Assembly: GCF_963678975.1 (NCBI RefSeq) | Contig: NC_089279.1 | Coordinates: 34,105,297-34,169,296 of the forward strand | Source: Dysidea avara | Taxonomy: Eukaryota; Porifera; Demospongiae; Dictyoceratida; Dysideidae | Length of the DNA stretch: 64,000 bases | Reading direction: 5' to 3' | Shown here: one piece after another, positions 42,911-53,519 of the stretch | How positions within the stretch are numbered: position 1 is the first letter of the stretch | How the letters are laid out: each line of letters starts with the position of its first letter | The notes under the pieces: generated by a model | What the model was told of the DNA's origin: nothing | Database searches by the model: none | Seen by the model: only the letters and a program-made list of their open reading frames with translations | Program-made: the position numbers and the translations under genes

Positions 42911-43270
42911 GATTATGCTGGCATAATTTCGAGCATAATAGGTATGTGTGGGAATCAGGAATTATGCTAGCATTTTGAGGTGTTTATAAAGCTTTAACAG
43001 TAGGAAATTCCACAAATTCCACAATTCCATTAAAAAAGATCAAGATACTCTAATAGAGCAGTCAGAGTCTAATAGAACAGTCACTGAATATTATTTACTC
43101 TAATAAAGCAGTCACATTTCAATGAAATACTCTAATACAACAGCCAACTAAAGAATTCAAGACTATTTAAAGCTTAAACATCAATGAAAATGGTCTGATA
43201 CAGCAATAAAGTGGCATTGTTAGCCAATTATGGTGGCATAATTTTGGGAATAATGGGCAATTCTCTCAAA
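42911..43270. mobile_element. Fragment of the GCATAAT-rich hAT-like family with CTCTAATAGAG array
   Basis: GATTATGCTGGCATAATTTC at the left and GGTGGCATAATTTTGGGAAT at the right match the ends of 9867-10288 beyond their first bases. Between them 43037-43150 holds four CTCTAATAGAG/GCAGTCA-type units. Clean termini and duplication were not found. Confidence 0.55.
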
Positions 43271-43462
43271 GTGTTAGTTACTCTTCATACTAAGTGTGTT
43301 TTGCATATCTGTACTAGTCTTATCAACCAGTTACCACCTTTCTTAGCTAAATTTGTTGCAATACCCTATTAGTACCCGCCTTGTAAAATCTTAATATGGC
43401 TGACACTGACCACAGAGATTGAAATGTTAACTGTTAATCAAGGTGGGCTATACAACAGGTTT

Positions 43463-44125
43463 CGCGGACTGGACTCGCGGACTGGACTCGCGGACTGGAC
43501 TCACGCACTGAGATGGAAACAGCTTTTAAACAATAACCCAGACATTATCCATCTCTTGCAACACTGGAGACCCTACTATCGAGCTACAACTGCTGATACT
43601 GCTCTTCCTTACAAGTCAACAAACTAGCACATGCACTAATTAATTAGAATACACTTACGATACACAAGTACCGGCAGTGATAAAGCGTGATAGAGGCTAT
43701 TGTTGTAGCGTAGATGTTTTCCTTTATTGTTTTGGCACTAGTGCTAGGGTTGTAGAGATGAGCCAGTAATAATTCTTAGCAGGGTAGCTGTAGATATGGC
43801 ACCGCCCGGCGAGGTGATGGGGCTATGCAAATAAACTGGCTCATCACTACAGTTCTAACACTAGTGCTAAGTACTGGAGCAACAAACGAAAAATATCTAA
43901 GCTACAACAATGGCCTCTATCACGTTTTATCACCGCTAGAACCTCGTGTATCGTAAGTGTATTCTAATTAATTAGTGCATGTGCTAGTTTGTTACCTTGT
44001 AAGGAAGAGCAGTATCAGCAGTTGTAGCTCGATAGTGGTGTCTCCAGTGGTGCAAGAGATGGATAATGTCTGGATTATTGCTTAAAAACTGTTTCCAGCT
44101 CAGTGGGTGAGTCCAGTCCGCGAAA
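43463..44125. mobile_element. Large inverted-repeat element, ~300-bp arms, peptide-coding arms
   Basis: The arms run 43463-43775 and about 43835-44125, starting TTCGCGGACTGGACTC and its inverse. A CGCGGACTGGACT unit is tripled at the left end only. Both arms, read inward, encode WKQ-L--NNPDIIHLL-HWR and YRATTADTALPYK. CTATACAAC occurs just outside both ends (about 43447 and 44137) and may be a 9-bp duplication. No family recognised. Confidence 0.7.
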
Positions 44126-44332
44126 TACATTAGGCCTATACAACATGCTACAATGATTACACTAAATCTGATAATTGCTAATACAACTATTTCATCAAAA
44201 CACCAGATTGTCCGATTCAAAAAAATCCCACAATGATTTTTTTTGTCTTGTATGGTAGCTACATATACTTTGTAAAGACAGAACAAATATTTTCAGCAAA
44301 AATATATGTGCATGTGCATAATTTGTTAATGG

Positions 44333-44827
44333 CTAACAACAAGACCGTTTTCTTGGTTTTTTCTGATCTGTTGGTTGCTTGCCAATATTGGAGACTAAGT
44401 CATCTGTGTCAATTGTGTTAAGTCGAATTATGTCACATATTTGTGGTGGTGCGTGTGATTGTTGATTCAAGTGTCGACTCTTATGAATAGCACTGACCAA
44501 GCCATCAAAAGCATTCATAACATCGAGGCCAGTTTTAGCTGAGACTTTATGGAACACCTTTGTTTGTAGTTTATCACAAAGAGATTTCACTCTTTCCAAC
44601 CCTATTATAGATGAAAAACCTAAATCACACTTGTTTCCAATTAAAGCCCACTGAAATGAATCCATGTCTACAATATGGTGTGATGCTTCATCAATCCATT
44701 CCTGCAGGTTGTCGAAAGTGTAAATATCTTCCAAAGAGTACACTAAGAATGCACCATCAGCATTACGATAAAAAGTGGTTGTTCTAAACCTTGCACCGCC
44801 ACCACCTCCTGTATCCCACAGTGACAC
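44333..44827 (-). CDS. Rab-like GTPase, exon 2
   Basis: It follows acceptor TTCTGTTACAG (AG 44829-44828) and joins exon 1 in phase 0. The peptide starts VSLWDTGG. The G3 motif lacks the catalytic Gln, because WDTAGQERF is replaced by WDTGGGGGARF. FRTTTFYRNADGAFLVYSLE is typical Rab core, NKCD is the G4 motif and SAKTG the G5 motif. The C terminus KKPRKRSCC has the double cysteine for geranylgeranylation. With exon 1 the protein is about 224 residues, normal for a Rab. Loss of the Gln predicts slow GTP hydrolysis or an unusual cycle. It would act on endomembranes; subfamily unclear. Confidence 0.85.
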   Translation of the reverse strand: MSLWDTGGGGGARFRTTTFYRNADGAFLVYSLEDIYTFDNLQEWIDEASHHIVDMDSFQWALIGNKCDLGFSSIIGLERVKSLCDKLQTKVFHKVSAKTGLDVMNAFDGLVSAIHKSRHLNQQSHAPPQICDIIRLNTIDTDDLVSNIGKQPTDQKKPRKRSCC

Positions 44828-45730
44828 CTGTAACAGAACAGCTGTAACTATATACATTAAATCACTATTGGTACAGTTATGGTTCTGTAATATGGGTTGA
44901 CATTTTGTCTACAGTACTATACTAGATAATTACTTTCACAAGATTTGTAAGACGTAGTAGCAAGCAGCTGAAGGTTGCTAAAAAATTGAAGTTCAGTGTC
45001 TTATCTAATAACTACATACTGTAATTAGCTAAGATATTAAATATCGCCTTAAAAATTCCATATATACTTGACAACCCCCTCCTTGCCAAACCCTGGATCC
45101 ATCCCTGATAAACTATTTTGCTGTTTTAATACCTAATTGTATTGATAGTATTACACATTTGCATGCAGCTATCTGAGAAATACACAAAATCACATCATTC
45201 TCATTTGGTTACATGACATAATTCACTTAGCTATGCTGTATGATGTTTATGTATTGATAATGTGTGAAATTGTTTGTAGGATGATAGTTCTCTTAGGATA
45301 GCTTGCCTTCTCTATCATGTACCGTATACTGGAAAGGTTAAATATTTGAAAGAGGTTAAGTTAAATTTTCAGAAGAGTGCTTGATTTGAAGTTTGAAACA
45401 ATATTCTCGAAACAGGTCTTCTTTACCGTGCTGCACCTAAATAATTAACTAGTTAATTGGAGGAAGCTAGCTAACAATGGTTGTGTTGATCATATACAGT
45501 AGAAAATGCTGCTTCAATTGTTCAGTTAAGCATTAATATTGATAAACACTCATCTGGCTTCAGTAGAATCTCGCCTAGTTACTCTTTATTCCTTCATAGC
45601 TTGAACCATGTTGTTTGGTCATAGCTAGGTGTTCTCACTCAGACTAGGACAGAGATGGGAGAAATTGAGGTGGCAGAGGAGGAAACTCCCCCCCCCCCCT
45701 CTCCACTGTAAAAGCTTTATTTATTTATTC
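44828..45730. other. Rab intron, proximal part
   Basis: This is intron sequence on the minus strand between the Rab exons. No repeat was recognised with confidence except a fragment near 45085-45112 (TTGCCAAACCCTGGATCCAT) resembling CAGGGGCG-family ends, and a C-run at 45690-45700. Confidence 0.4.
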
Positions 45731-46439
45731 TAGACCTGAGCCTATTATGTTCAAAATTTTACCCTATTATTCTTTCCAGAATTTCCCAAAAATTTCTCCC
45801 ATTATTTTTTTATTTTATTCTTGTATTTAGCCTATTATTCCATAATAATGCTTATTAGTTTCTGTGGCTAGTTGCTTAGTTTTCAAGATGCTGCTATAAG
45901 TAGCTTTACCAGAATTAATTAATAGCCATAAATGAACATTTTTCTAGCCATAAATAGTTACAATAGACTTAGAATATCAGCAGTAATAATTGAAATGTTT
46001 CAATAATATTATTAGTGTATTAAAGCTGTAGCTATAGCTACATGCTAAGTTAGGTAGATAATAATGATATCAACATGTTCAAAGACTTGAAGAAGATACA
46101 CTGGTATAAGATGCACAAGTTACATCCCTGATGCTGGCTGCACATTGTTGACATGAAGCGATCTTATTTATTTTCCAAAAATGTGCAGCCTCAGTTTGAG
46201 GATTAACGCACATATGAAACATGCATACAAAATGTTTTACAATATGATTAAGGGATTACTGATTGGTAGGGGAAAGTAATAATAGTTTCAGTTGGTGCTT
46301 AAAAATTTGTAATGATTGTTGTTGAATTAGGTCAAGTTGGAGTGAATTCCATAGTCTTATTGATCTAAGGAAGAATGAGTTGCTGTGCTGATTGGTCCTT
46401 GCATAGATAGGATGAAATCTTTGGTCATGTCCTCTGGTG

Positions 46440-47880
46440 TTAGAAGTGACAGGGATTAAATCAACAGGAGATATATCAATGAGATTATGAACAATTTAGT
46501 AGAGGAGGGTGATACTTGTCAGGGTGTTTTAAACTGGGAATGTAAAGGTCAATGAGCATGTTGGTTACGCTGCAGAAACGTGAGAAGTCAGCCATAATGA
46601 ATCTGGCAGATTGCCTCTGTACTCGTTCAAGCTTATCACTGTCTCTCATAGGCAGCTCCAGGATTTTTGGTGACTGGTTTCTGATCAAGAGCATAAGTGA
46701 AGACTTAAAAAAAAAGGTAACAGCCTACTGAGAGTAACTGCCCTCCACTAACTATGTATTAATATCACTGATAAAGTACATAAAAGTCCTTATTTATAGC
46801 TACATAGCTTGCTACACTGCTGTTCTAAATACTGTGACTGCTTTATTAGGGTGATTGACTGCTCTATTAGAGTATCTTGATCTGAATGTGACCAATTTCT
46901 AGAAACCTCAGAAATCCCCCTGGAGCCGCCCCCGCCTCTTCTGATGTGAGGGGACCAGACAGGGTTGGTGTATTCTAAGAGTGGTCTTATCATGGCATAA
47001 TAACATTTCGATTTAATTTGAATTGGACAAGACTTAAGTTTTCTCTGTAGGAATGTTTTGATTTGGATGTGATATTAGCAATGTGTGTGGACCATGACAG
47101 ATCATTGCTGATTGTAACTCGTAAATATTTAGTAGATAAAACTTCTTTGATAGAGATGTCATTAATGGTGTAGTTGTGTAGGTAATTGATTGTGTTTACG
47201 AGTGATTCTCATGAATACACTTTTATCAGGATTAAAAAGCATACCACATCTAGTGCCCCATTGTGATAAGATCATTTTGAAGTGATAAACAGTCGGATGT
47301 AGAGTGAATAACGGTGTAAAGTAAGCATACAGAGCAATGTTGGCATTGATTGATAATGGTAGGTCATTAATATAACAAAAAATAGAGGGGCTAAATTGTT
47401 CCTTGGGGGACACTGGAGTTAACTGCATGTGACTCACTGGTTGAACCACCAAGAATTATTTGTTGATGCCTACCGATGAGAAAGTTGTGTAGTTATTCCC
47501 CTCTAATACCATAAACGGTGATGGGGGACTTATCAAATGCCTTAGAAAGATCTAGAAAGATGATATCAATTTGAAAGCCAGAGTCAAGAGATTTAGAAAT
47601 GTTATTTATGGTAGTAATAAGTTGTGATTCACATGATCTTCTAGGTCAGAAGCCATGTTATTGGTCACAGAGAATATTTATTGGGAGAAGAGATGAGTAT
47701 GAATTAGGAGCTCCATGATCTTGCAGCTGATACTGGTTAGCGATATTGGTCTATAATTGGATGCAAGTGTACGTGTTTTATCTCCTTTTTTGAATATAGG
47801 AACAATACTAGCACGTTTCCAGTCCATGGGAAGTTCTCCTTGATGAAGTGATGAATTGAAGATCAAAGTTAGTACTGGAT
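46440..47880 (-). pseudogene. LINE reverse-transcriptase fragment, broken
   Basis: Minus-strand pieces in order: ASIVPIFKKGDKTRTLASNY and YRPISLTSISCKIMELLI (47866-47680), CYINDLPLSINANIALYA and WGTRCGMLFNPDKS (47450-47165), PLLEYTNPVWSPHIRR (46990-46920), then SDKLERVQRQSARFIM (46650 down). Stops and frameshifts separate them, and an insertion lies between VWSPHIRR and SDKLE. The catalytic FADD region reads ALYAYFT, so it is lost. Confidence 0.8.
46648..46935. mobile_element. GGCGGCTCCAGG TIR element inside the LINE
   Basis: CATAGGCAGCTCCAGGAT at the left is mirrored by CCTGGAGCCGCCCCCGCCT at the right. The LINE reading frame is interrupted exactly between these ends. The CTCTAATAGAG module at 46837-46885 lies inside. 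The target duplication is not clear (possibly TCT). Confidence 0.65.
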
Positions 47881-48392
47881 CAATTTGACTGCTCTATTAA
47901 GTTATTTGAGCGTTCTATTAGAGTATATCGATCTTTTATATATAGGCTTTTCAACCAGCACTCGTGCAATAATGCCAGCTATTATCATTCTTAGTAACTT
48001 AACTCTTTCTTCTAGCTAATTAAGAATAGACACACCCCTTACTTCCACCGGTTATTCCTGTGAACGTCCGATAATTCTAAAATCATGCCTGTAACCATCC
48101 TATTATTCCAGCATTATTCTCACAAAATTGGTGACCTATTATTCTGAAAATTATGCCGGCATATTAGGCGCAGGCCTAATTTATTCATTATTTGACATAA
48201 TTTTAACCACATTTTCATATTATCTTTAGTACTTGGTTGTATAATTACTGTGCAGACCTCTGAAAAGAGTATGATACACAGATCACAAACAAACAAATTA
48301 CAATTAGCTTAATCAATATTAATAATTGTTGCTAGACCAGCTAGTCTTATCGTTTACGGAAAATTATTTCTAATTTACAAAAAAAATGGAGG

Positions 48393-48614
48393 TTACAAGT
48401 GATTTCTGATTTCTACTACAGGTACAAGAGCGTACGAGGGGTTCACAACTCCCTTGAAATCTCGTACAGCCCTCTTTGAAATCTTGTTGTTGAAGTCTCT
48501 AGATGAAATCTGAAAATTGGTGTAAAGTTCCATATATTTCCTGTATACTTCCATATTTGCAGCGTCACGTATGGTACGTCCAGCAACCCCCACAAGTTTG
48601 CAGAGAACTTGCAA
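48393..48614 (-). other. Unrecognised 73-codon ORF
   Basis: The ORF (YRKYMELYTNFQISSRDFNN, then KRAVRDFKG) lies next to a SINE B tail in the Rab intron. No family was recognised and there is no splice support. Sequence around 49510-49640 shares GAAATCTCGTA/CGTACGAGAT phrases with it, so it may be part of a repeat split by the 48717-49494 element. Confidence 0.25.
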
Positions 48615-48654
48615 AAGTTGCTGTCAGACCTTCAGTGCTGGCCACTGTAAAGCT

Positions 48655-48688
<34 letters not shown>

Positions 48689-48695
48689 GGATTCA
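48610..48695 (+). mobile_element. SINE family B tail with (AAT)n
   Basis: GTTGCTGTCAGACCTTCAGT through CACTGTAAAGCTTT matches the 3' part of the 1-340 SINEs. It ends in nine TAA units. The 5' part is missing. Confidence 0.6.
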
Positions 48696-48716
48696 GTACA
48701 TTTCCGTATACTCCAG

Positions 48717-49494
48717 CAGGGGCGTAGCCAGGATTTTTTGAAGGGGGTTCCAGCACCAGCATTGAGTTACTAGAAGCAGGGGTCTGGGGGCGCAGCCCCC
48801 AGCCGCTGAGAGACTTTCAATATTTTAATAAATCAAAACTCAGCAAATTGCTATATTTTATGCAAAAAGTACATTAAGTGCCCCTGGGATGAAGCTAGTA
48901 CTAGATAAAGTCACCTAGTGGAAACAGACAGCATAACACATAGAGACACATATAGTAATCTGTAAGTGATGGTTATATCTCACTGTGGTATAGGAGCCAT
49001 GAATCCACTGATACAAATGACAATCAAAACAATATAACTATACAAATATGTATAGCATGAATTCATTTTGCATAACACAAGTGATAAATTACTGGAGCTC
49101 TATATCTTTAAACACTGCACACCTAAGCTATAGCAGTATAAGATCATGCTAAGTATTGCATTTAATGTTGGAATGTCTGAAAAACTTCATATGGACACGG
49201 ATATTTACATGCATGTTCAATTAGAGTACACCTGACTGCTCTATTAGAGTATATACCTGACTGCTCTATTAGAGTATATATCTTTTTAACAAGTTTTGAA
49301 GAGGGCTCATGTTACCTCTGTAAATCCTTCCCTGAGAGATGAATGTAAGTTTTATCAATTGTTGTGCTGTGCCATTACACTATATTGCTCACTCATTTTG
49401 TCCTGCCACACTAAATGGTGTGTTAGGATCCTGCTTGCAGAAGTCTAAATTTTTCAGGGGGGGGGGGGGGGGGGGGGCCCTCCCTACGCCCCTG
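48717..49494. mobile_element. CAGGGGCG-family TIR element
   Basis: Ends CAGGGGCGTAGCCAGGATTT and CCTACGCCCCTG. The interior contains GGGGGCGCAGCCCCC, a CTCTATTAGAG series at 49222-49290 and a G-run of about 20 at 49456-49477. The flanks TCCAG and GACTC show no clean duplication. Non-coding. Confidence 0.75.
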
Positions 49495-49707
49495 GACTCC
49501 GTATCGCTACTACTTAGATATCCAAGATTTTAAATATAAATTGCTTGAAATCTTACCAAATTGCAGATTTGAAATCTCGTAGCTACAGGATTTTTCAAAG
49601 TTGCGGACCCCCCGGGGGCGTACGAGATTTCTCGAAGTGTCACTGGGCAATAGACCGGCTAGTAAGACTACTTAACAGACTAGCTATAGTAACACTGATC
49701 TACTCAC

Positions 49708-49887
49708 ATTAATTTGATCGTCATCTATTGTAGTGGAGTATGTGTACAAGTCAGCACCTTGCACGGCTGATTGGTTTACATCAAATCTTCCCATTTGTAT
49801 TCTTTTAAACAGTGACGTCTTTCCAACCCCGCTGTCACCCATTAATATTATCTTGTATCTATACTGTGACGGCTCTGAAGAGGCCAT
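49708..49887 (-). CDS. Rab-like GTPase, exon 1
   Basis: ATG at 49887 opens MASSEPSQYRYKIILMGDSG. The P-loop GDSGVGKTS is intact. After the SLFKRIQMGRFDVNQSAVQG switch I region comes DDDQIN at the donor AAT then GTGAGT. The usual switch I Thr (TIGVDF) is not present; the stretch reads SAVQGADLYTY. The 60 codons join exon 2 in phase 0 across a 4.88 kb intron. The start is the only ATG before the P-loop and gives a normal Rab N terminus. Confidence 0.87.
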
Positions 49888-50036
49888 ACTAAATATCTCG
49901 GCTAAAGGTCATTTCAAGATGCCAAAGCTGAACTGTAATTTGACTCACTGTGACTACTTTTCCGTCACGCCAGCCGCGTTTTCGGAGTACAGTGGAACCT
50001 CTCTATTATGATACCCACTGGAGTTTTTTTTGGTAG

Positions 50037-50324
50037 GTTGACACGAGGGGGTGACACACAGGCACTCACTGTAGGTAGATCTGCGAGGTCAGAGTCTAAG
50101 TCAAAGGTCAAGACTACCAAATTCGTGCCAAGTCAACGGTCAAGGGTGAAAATTTCCAACCCACAATCGAAAAGTACTAAAATATCGACGCTAGGCCACC
50201 GGTCATGATCAAAGATTGAAAAAGGGTCTTAACCACAGGTCAAAGCGAAACTGATTTTGGTGGGTCAAGACTTTGAGGTCGCAGATCTACCTACAGTGAG
50301 CCTGTATGTCACCCCCTTGTTGAC
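50037..50324. mobile_element. MITE with ~50-bp TIRs GTTGACACGAGGGGGTGAC
   Basis: GTTGACACGAGGGGGTGACA and the CACTGTAGGTAGATCTGCGA that follows are mirrored by TCGCAGATCTACCTACAGTG and GTCACCCCCTTGTTGAC. The centre has repeated GGTCAA phrases. No ORF of significance and no clear duplication. It lies about 150 bp upstream of the Rab start. Confidence 0.8.
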
Positions 50325-50335
50325 TGCAACCCGAG

Positions 50336-51659
50336 CATTGTTTATTCTAGGGCTGTTGGGGGGTAGGGAACTTCCCCCCCCCCCCCTAAAATCTCAAAAT
50401 TGTGAGTGACTGCTACACTATACTTAGGTTAAGCTTGTTTTTAAAATCTTTAAAATGTTCTCAGATTCAATCTCAAGAGTGTTTATTATGTAAAATTTTT
50501 CCAGGTTAAAAATGTACAATCTTAAAATGCTCTCAGATTCAGTATCAGATCATCAGTGTTGGGAGTAACGCATTACATAAGAAACGCCTTACATAATATT
50601 ATTAGTTTTGTGGTAACTAAGTAATATAATGAAATATGCTATAAAAACAGGTAATATAACTCAAGTTACTTTACTTACAAATGTAACGTGTTACCTAAGT
50701 AATATAGTTACTGTAACAAGTCTAATATTATTACTACAAGTAACGAAGTTACTAATCTTGTTAGTTATCCTCTGAGTAACGCCTAGCCACAATGAAGTAA
50801 TGAAGCCTACTGAATGAAGCTTATTCACCAGTTTCTTACTTATAACCAAGATTTGCACATTGTCCAACAACGCAATCATGTCACGTGATAAAGTGGTAGT
50901 TTCACACGTGACAGCTTAAGGCTGTGGACACAAAGTAATATAATATGTAATATTATAGTTACTTTATTTTATGGGTAATATGTAACTGTAACTAAATAGT
51001 TCAGTTGCAAGCAATATGTAACTAGTTACTATTACAAAGTAACTTGCCCAACACTGCAGATCATTTTAAAAGTCTCCTAGGATACATATACAATGAGAGC
51101 CCAAGTTTATCCAGTTTCTTAAATAGCATGCTTAACTATCCAAATGCCCTCTCATGCAGAGAGTGTAATTTTGTAACATGCACAGCCAGCTAATATACTG
51201 CCAGATTAAATCTCAGAAAGTCTGATTTAATACCCGCCTTGAAAAGACCCTAGTATTCAATTTGAAGTAGCCTGTAAGTTTCTTAGAAGACATTCACCCA
51301 TGCCGTTATACATGCAATGATAGTCAATACAATATCTTAGTGATCTCACACAAATTGTTTATTCACCAAATGCAGTGAACTACTAATAGAATAATTGTGT
51401 ACATGAGGTGCACATGGTTGTCCTAGATATTACCTCATTGTGTCATTACTATGCGTCGTGCTCTACCAACCATAGGATTTGGCTTAACTTAATCCACGCA
51501 AAAATCAACACTCATGACACAGCCTTAAATGACTAACCAGTTTCACAACTTTTTCAGCTGTTTTAAATTATAACTTGGACAACTATGTAGACTCTCAGGC
51601 ACCTGGTCACCCCCAAAGTTCCTGATTCCCCCAACGGAGAAATCCTAGAATAAACACTG
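50336..51659. mobile_element. hAT-like element, 8-bp duplication AACCCGAG
   Basis: AACCCGAG at 50328-50335 and 51660-51667 flanks ends CATTGTTTATTCTAGG and CCTAGAATAAACACTG. The 8-bp duplication supports hAT. A CAGTGTTGGG MITE is nested inside. No transposase remains. Confidence 0.83.
50554..51056. mobile_element. CAGTGTTGGG hAT MITE, exact 8-bp duplication CAGATCAT
   Basis: CAGATCAT at 50546-50553 and 51057-51064 flanks CAGTGTTGGGAGTAACGCAT and TTGCCCAACACTG. It is the same family as 30520-31098. The perfect duplication suggests a fairly recent insertion. Confidence 0.88.
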
Positions 51660-51667
51660 AACCCGAG

Positions 51668-52435
51668 GGCGTGGTTTGGTCACTGAGGCATGGCATCATA
51701 GATATATGACTCTTTATGGGTCTTACTTTTAATGGGGTCTTACTCTTAATACGACTCCTTATTAGGAGTCGTATATCTATGGTGGCATTAATTAGTGACC
51801 AAGGCGCAGCCCTAGTTCCGTGCCCAGCCGGGCTCACACTAATGCACAAAACACTGTCTGGTAACAGCGAGGGTGACAGGGTATTGGTAAAACCAGGAAT
51901 GAAGAAATAGGAAACGGGAATGAGAAATAGATGGAAATGGAATTCCCTCACTGCAGAACACGTTTCACTTGTAATTGAAGGGGCGGATTTCCTCAAAACA
52001 TTGGTGGTTGAAGTAACAGTGACTGCTCTATTAAAGTGTTTTGTAACTTAATTATTGTTATATCCATGTGTATGTAGTATAGACTAGCAATTTTATTCTT
52101 TTTATGGCAATTTCCTTGTCATGCCCATTTTTGGCATTTGCCATATGTGAGTCCGAGGACACATCACATGTATTATTTTTAAGTGTATTGTTTATGCCTT
52201 TTACATCAAAATTAATGATGGTTTTCTCCTACTACCAACATTTATTTTATTTTAAAAACTTTATGGCATGAACACACCAAAGACCTGAAGGTAACATGTA
52301 CCGACAGCCTTGTACATTATCCTATGTTACTTATTTACATACTATTTACATAATTATATACAATCGTACAGTTGCTAAAGAGAGTTTAGGCTGAAGGTGG
52401 GTGGCTGTGACTGATGAATTCATGAGTAAGGAGTT
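51668..52435. other. Unclassified gap with hairpin and CTCTATTAAAG unit
   Basis: 51679-51805 has a diverged inverted pair (ACTGAGGCATGGCATCATAG against CTATGGTGGCATTAATTAGT) around ACGACTCCTTATTAGGAGTCGT. A single GTGACTGCTCTATTAAAGT module lies at 52017-52036. No gene was seen; overlapping ORFs at 51607-51996 follow the inverted pair. Confidence 0.4.
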
Positions 52436-52439
52436 AAGT

Positions 52440-52920
52440 AACATGTACAGTTGCTCTTATCATCTAAGTTAATAACTTAAGGATCATCGGTGGTAACTGG
52501 AATCATTACATATGATTCTGACTTTTCAGTTGTGCCAAAGAAACTCTTATTGACATAAATGTTATCCTCTTAGCTTGACAAATTTCTTTTCAGTGCCATT
52601 CTGAGCTAATTGCCACCTTGTTCTCATGCAGATAGACTGCTTTGATTGCTCTTTCTTCTCTGGTCATGACAGGTTTGATTAGTATTTGTTTTGGTACTAA
52701 AGATCTTTTAGACAAGACAAACACTGCATCAAAGGTGTGAAGAAATTTAATTAATGTAGTTAAGTCTGGGTTTTGGGTTTGAGGTATTGTATTTTCCCAG
52801 TCAATGGAAATGCCTAATTGATGACTTGGAGACAGCAGGATCAATATTAGTAAGTACAGTTTGCATGGCATCCATGTGTCTTGAACTGTTTAGTTGGGAT
52901 TCTTTGATTCCATACATGAC
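52440..52920 (-). pseudogene. LINE ORF1 remnant
   Basis: LSKRSLVPKQILIKPVMTRE followed by ERAIKAVYLHENK parallels the ORF1 C-terminal segment VYVSPDLTLKEREQSKQLRE at 35951-36286. The frame then breaks. No adjacent ORF2 is present in the right order. The parallel is to the family pattern and is not close identity. Confidence 0.45.
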
Positions 52921-53029
52921 CACAGAGGTGCCAAACCACATGAGGGTTTCAGCTTTCTAAAAAAAACCACAGTGGGTATCTAACCTATTCAGAAAGGCGC
53001 TGGCCGCTCATGCAGTGGCCAGTTGCCCT

Positions 53030-53352
53030 TGCATTATTATTATTATTTGGGGGAAAAAGGCAGACAGCAAAGCTGATTAAGCCCAAACAATTACAAATTA
53101 TAAGTGCTGTTCAATCAATGTAGCTAAAGTGTTCAGTTCAATTAGTTGCAGTGGCAGTGAATTCCATTCCCGGATGGTTCTTGGAAAGTAACTTGTCATG
53201 TAGGTGGTGGTGTTTGTTGGTGGCACAATCAAGTGAAACGGATGATGGTGTTTAGTGTGTCTGGTGGTGAAATGAATGTATTCTGGTAAAGATAAGCCAA
53301 TTTCTCCATGATGCATTAACACTGAAATTAAGCCTCTCAGTGTTGCTTCCAT
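53030..53352 (-). pseudogene. LINE 3' end: ORF2 C terminus and (AAT)n tail
   Basis: The minus strand encodes HHHPFHLIVPPTNTTTYMTS and PRTIREWNSLPLQLIELNTL, the conserved last part of CR1-like ORF2. It is followed by AATAATAATAAT at about 53033-53045. The fragment is strongly 5'-truncated, as usual for LINEs. Confidence 0.72.
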
Positions 53353-53519
53353 CTCTTCACTAGGGGTAACCAGTTGAGCTGTTCCAGCATGGCACTAACA
53401 CTACTGTGATATGGGTGGTTGCCTTCTCGTATACCTTCTCACTATGCTTGTGGTACCAGTTTTACCATTGATCATTTCCAAAAGGCGGTTTTCCATCTAT
53501 CTGTCACAATGAGGTAAGG

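Larger units (their letters stand above)
45731..48178. mobile_element. hAT-like element in the Rab intron, 8-bp duplication ATTTATTC
   Basis: ATTTATTC at 45723-45730 and 48179-48186 flanks ends TAGACCTGAGCCTATTATG and GCATATTAGGCGCAGGCCTA, the same terminal family as 9867-10288. The 2.4 kb interior is mostly a LINE fragment that must have inserted later, plus CTCTAATAGAG modules at 46837-46885 and 47885-47938. Confidence 0.75.
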
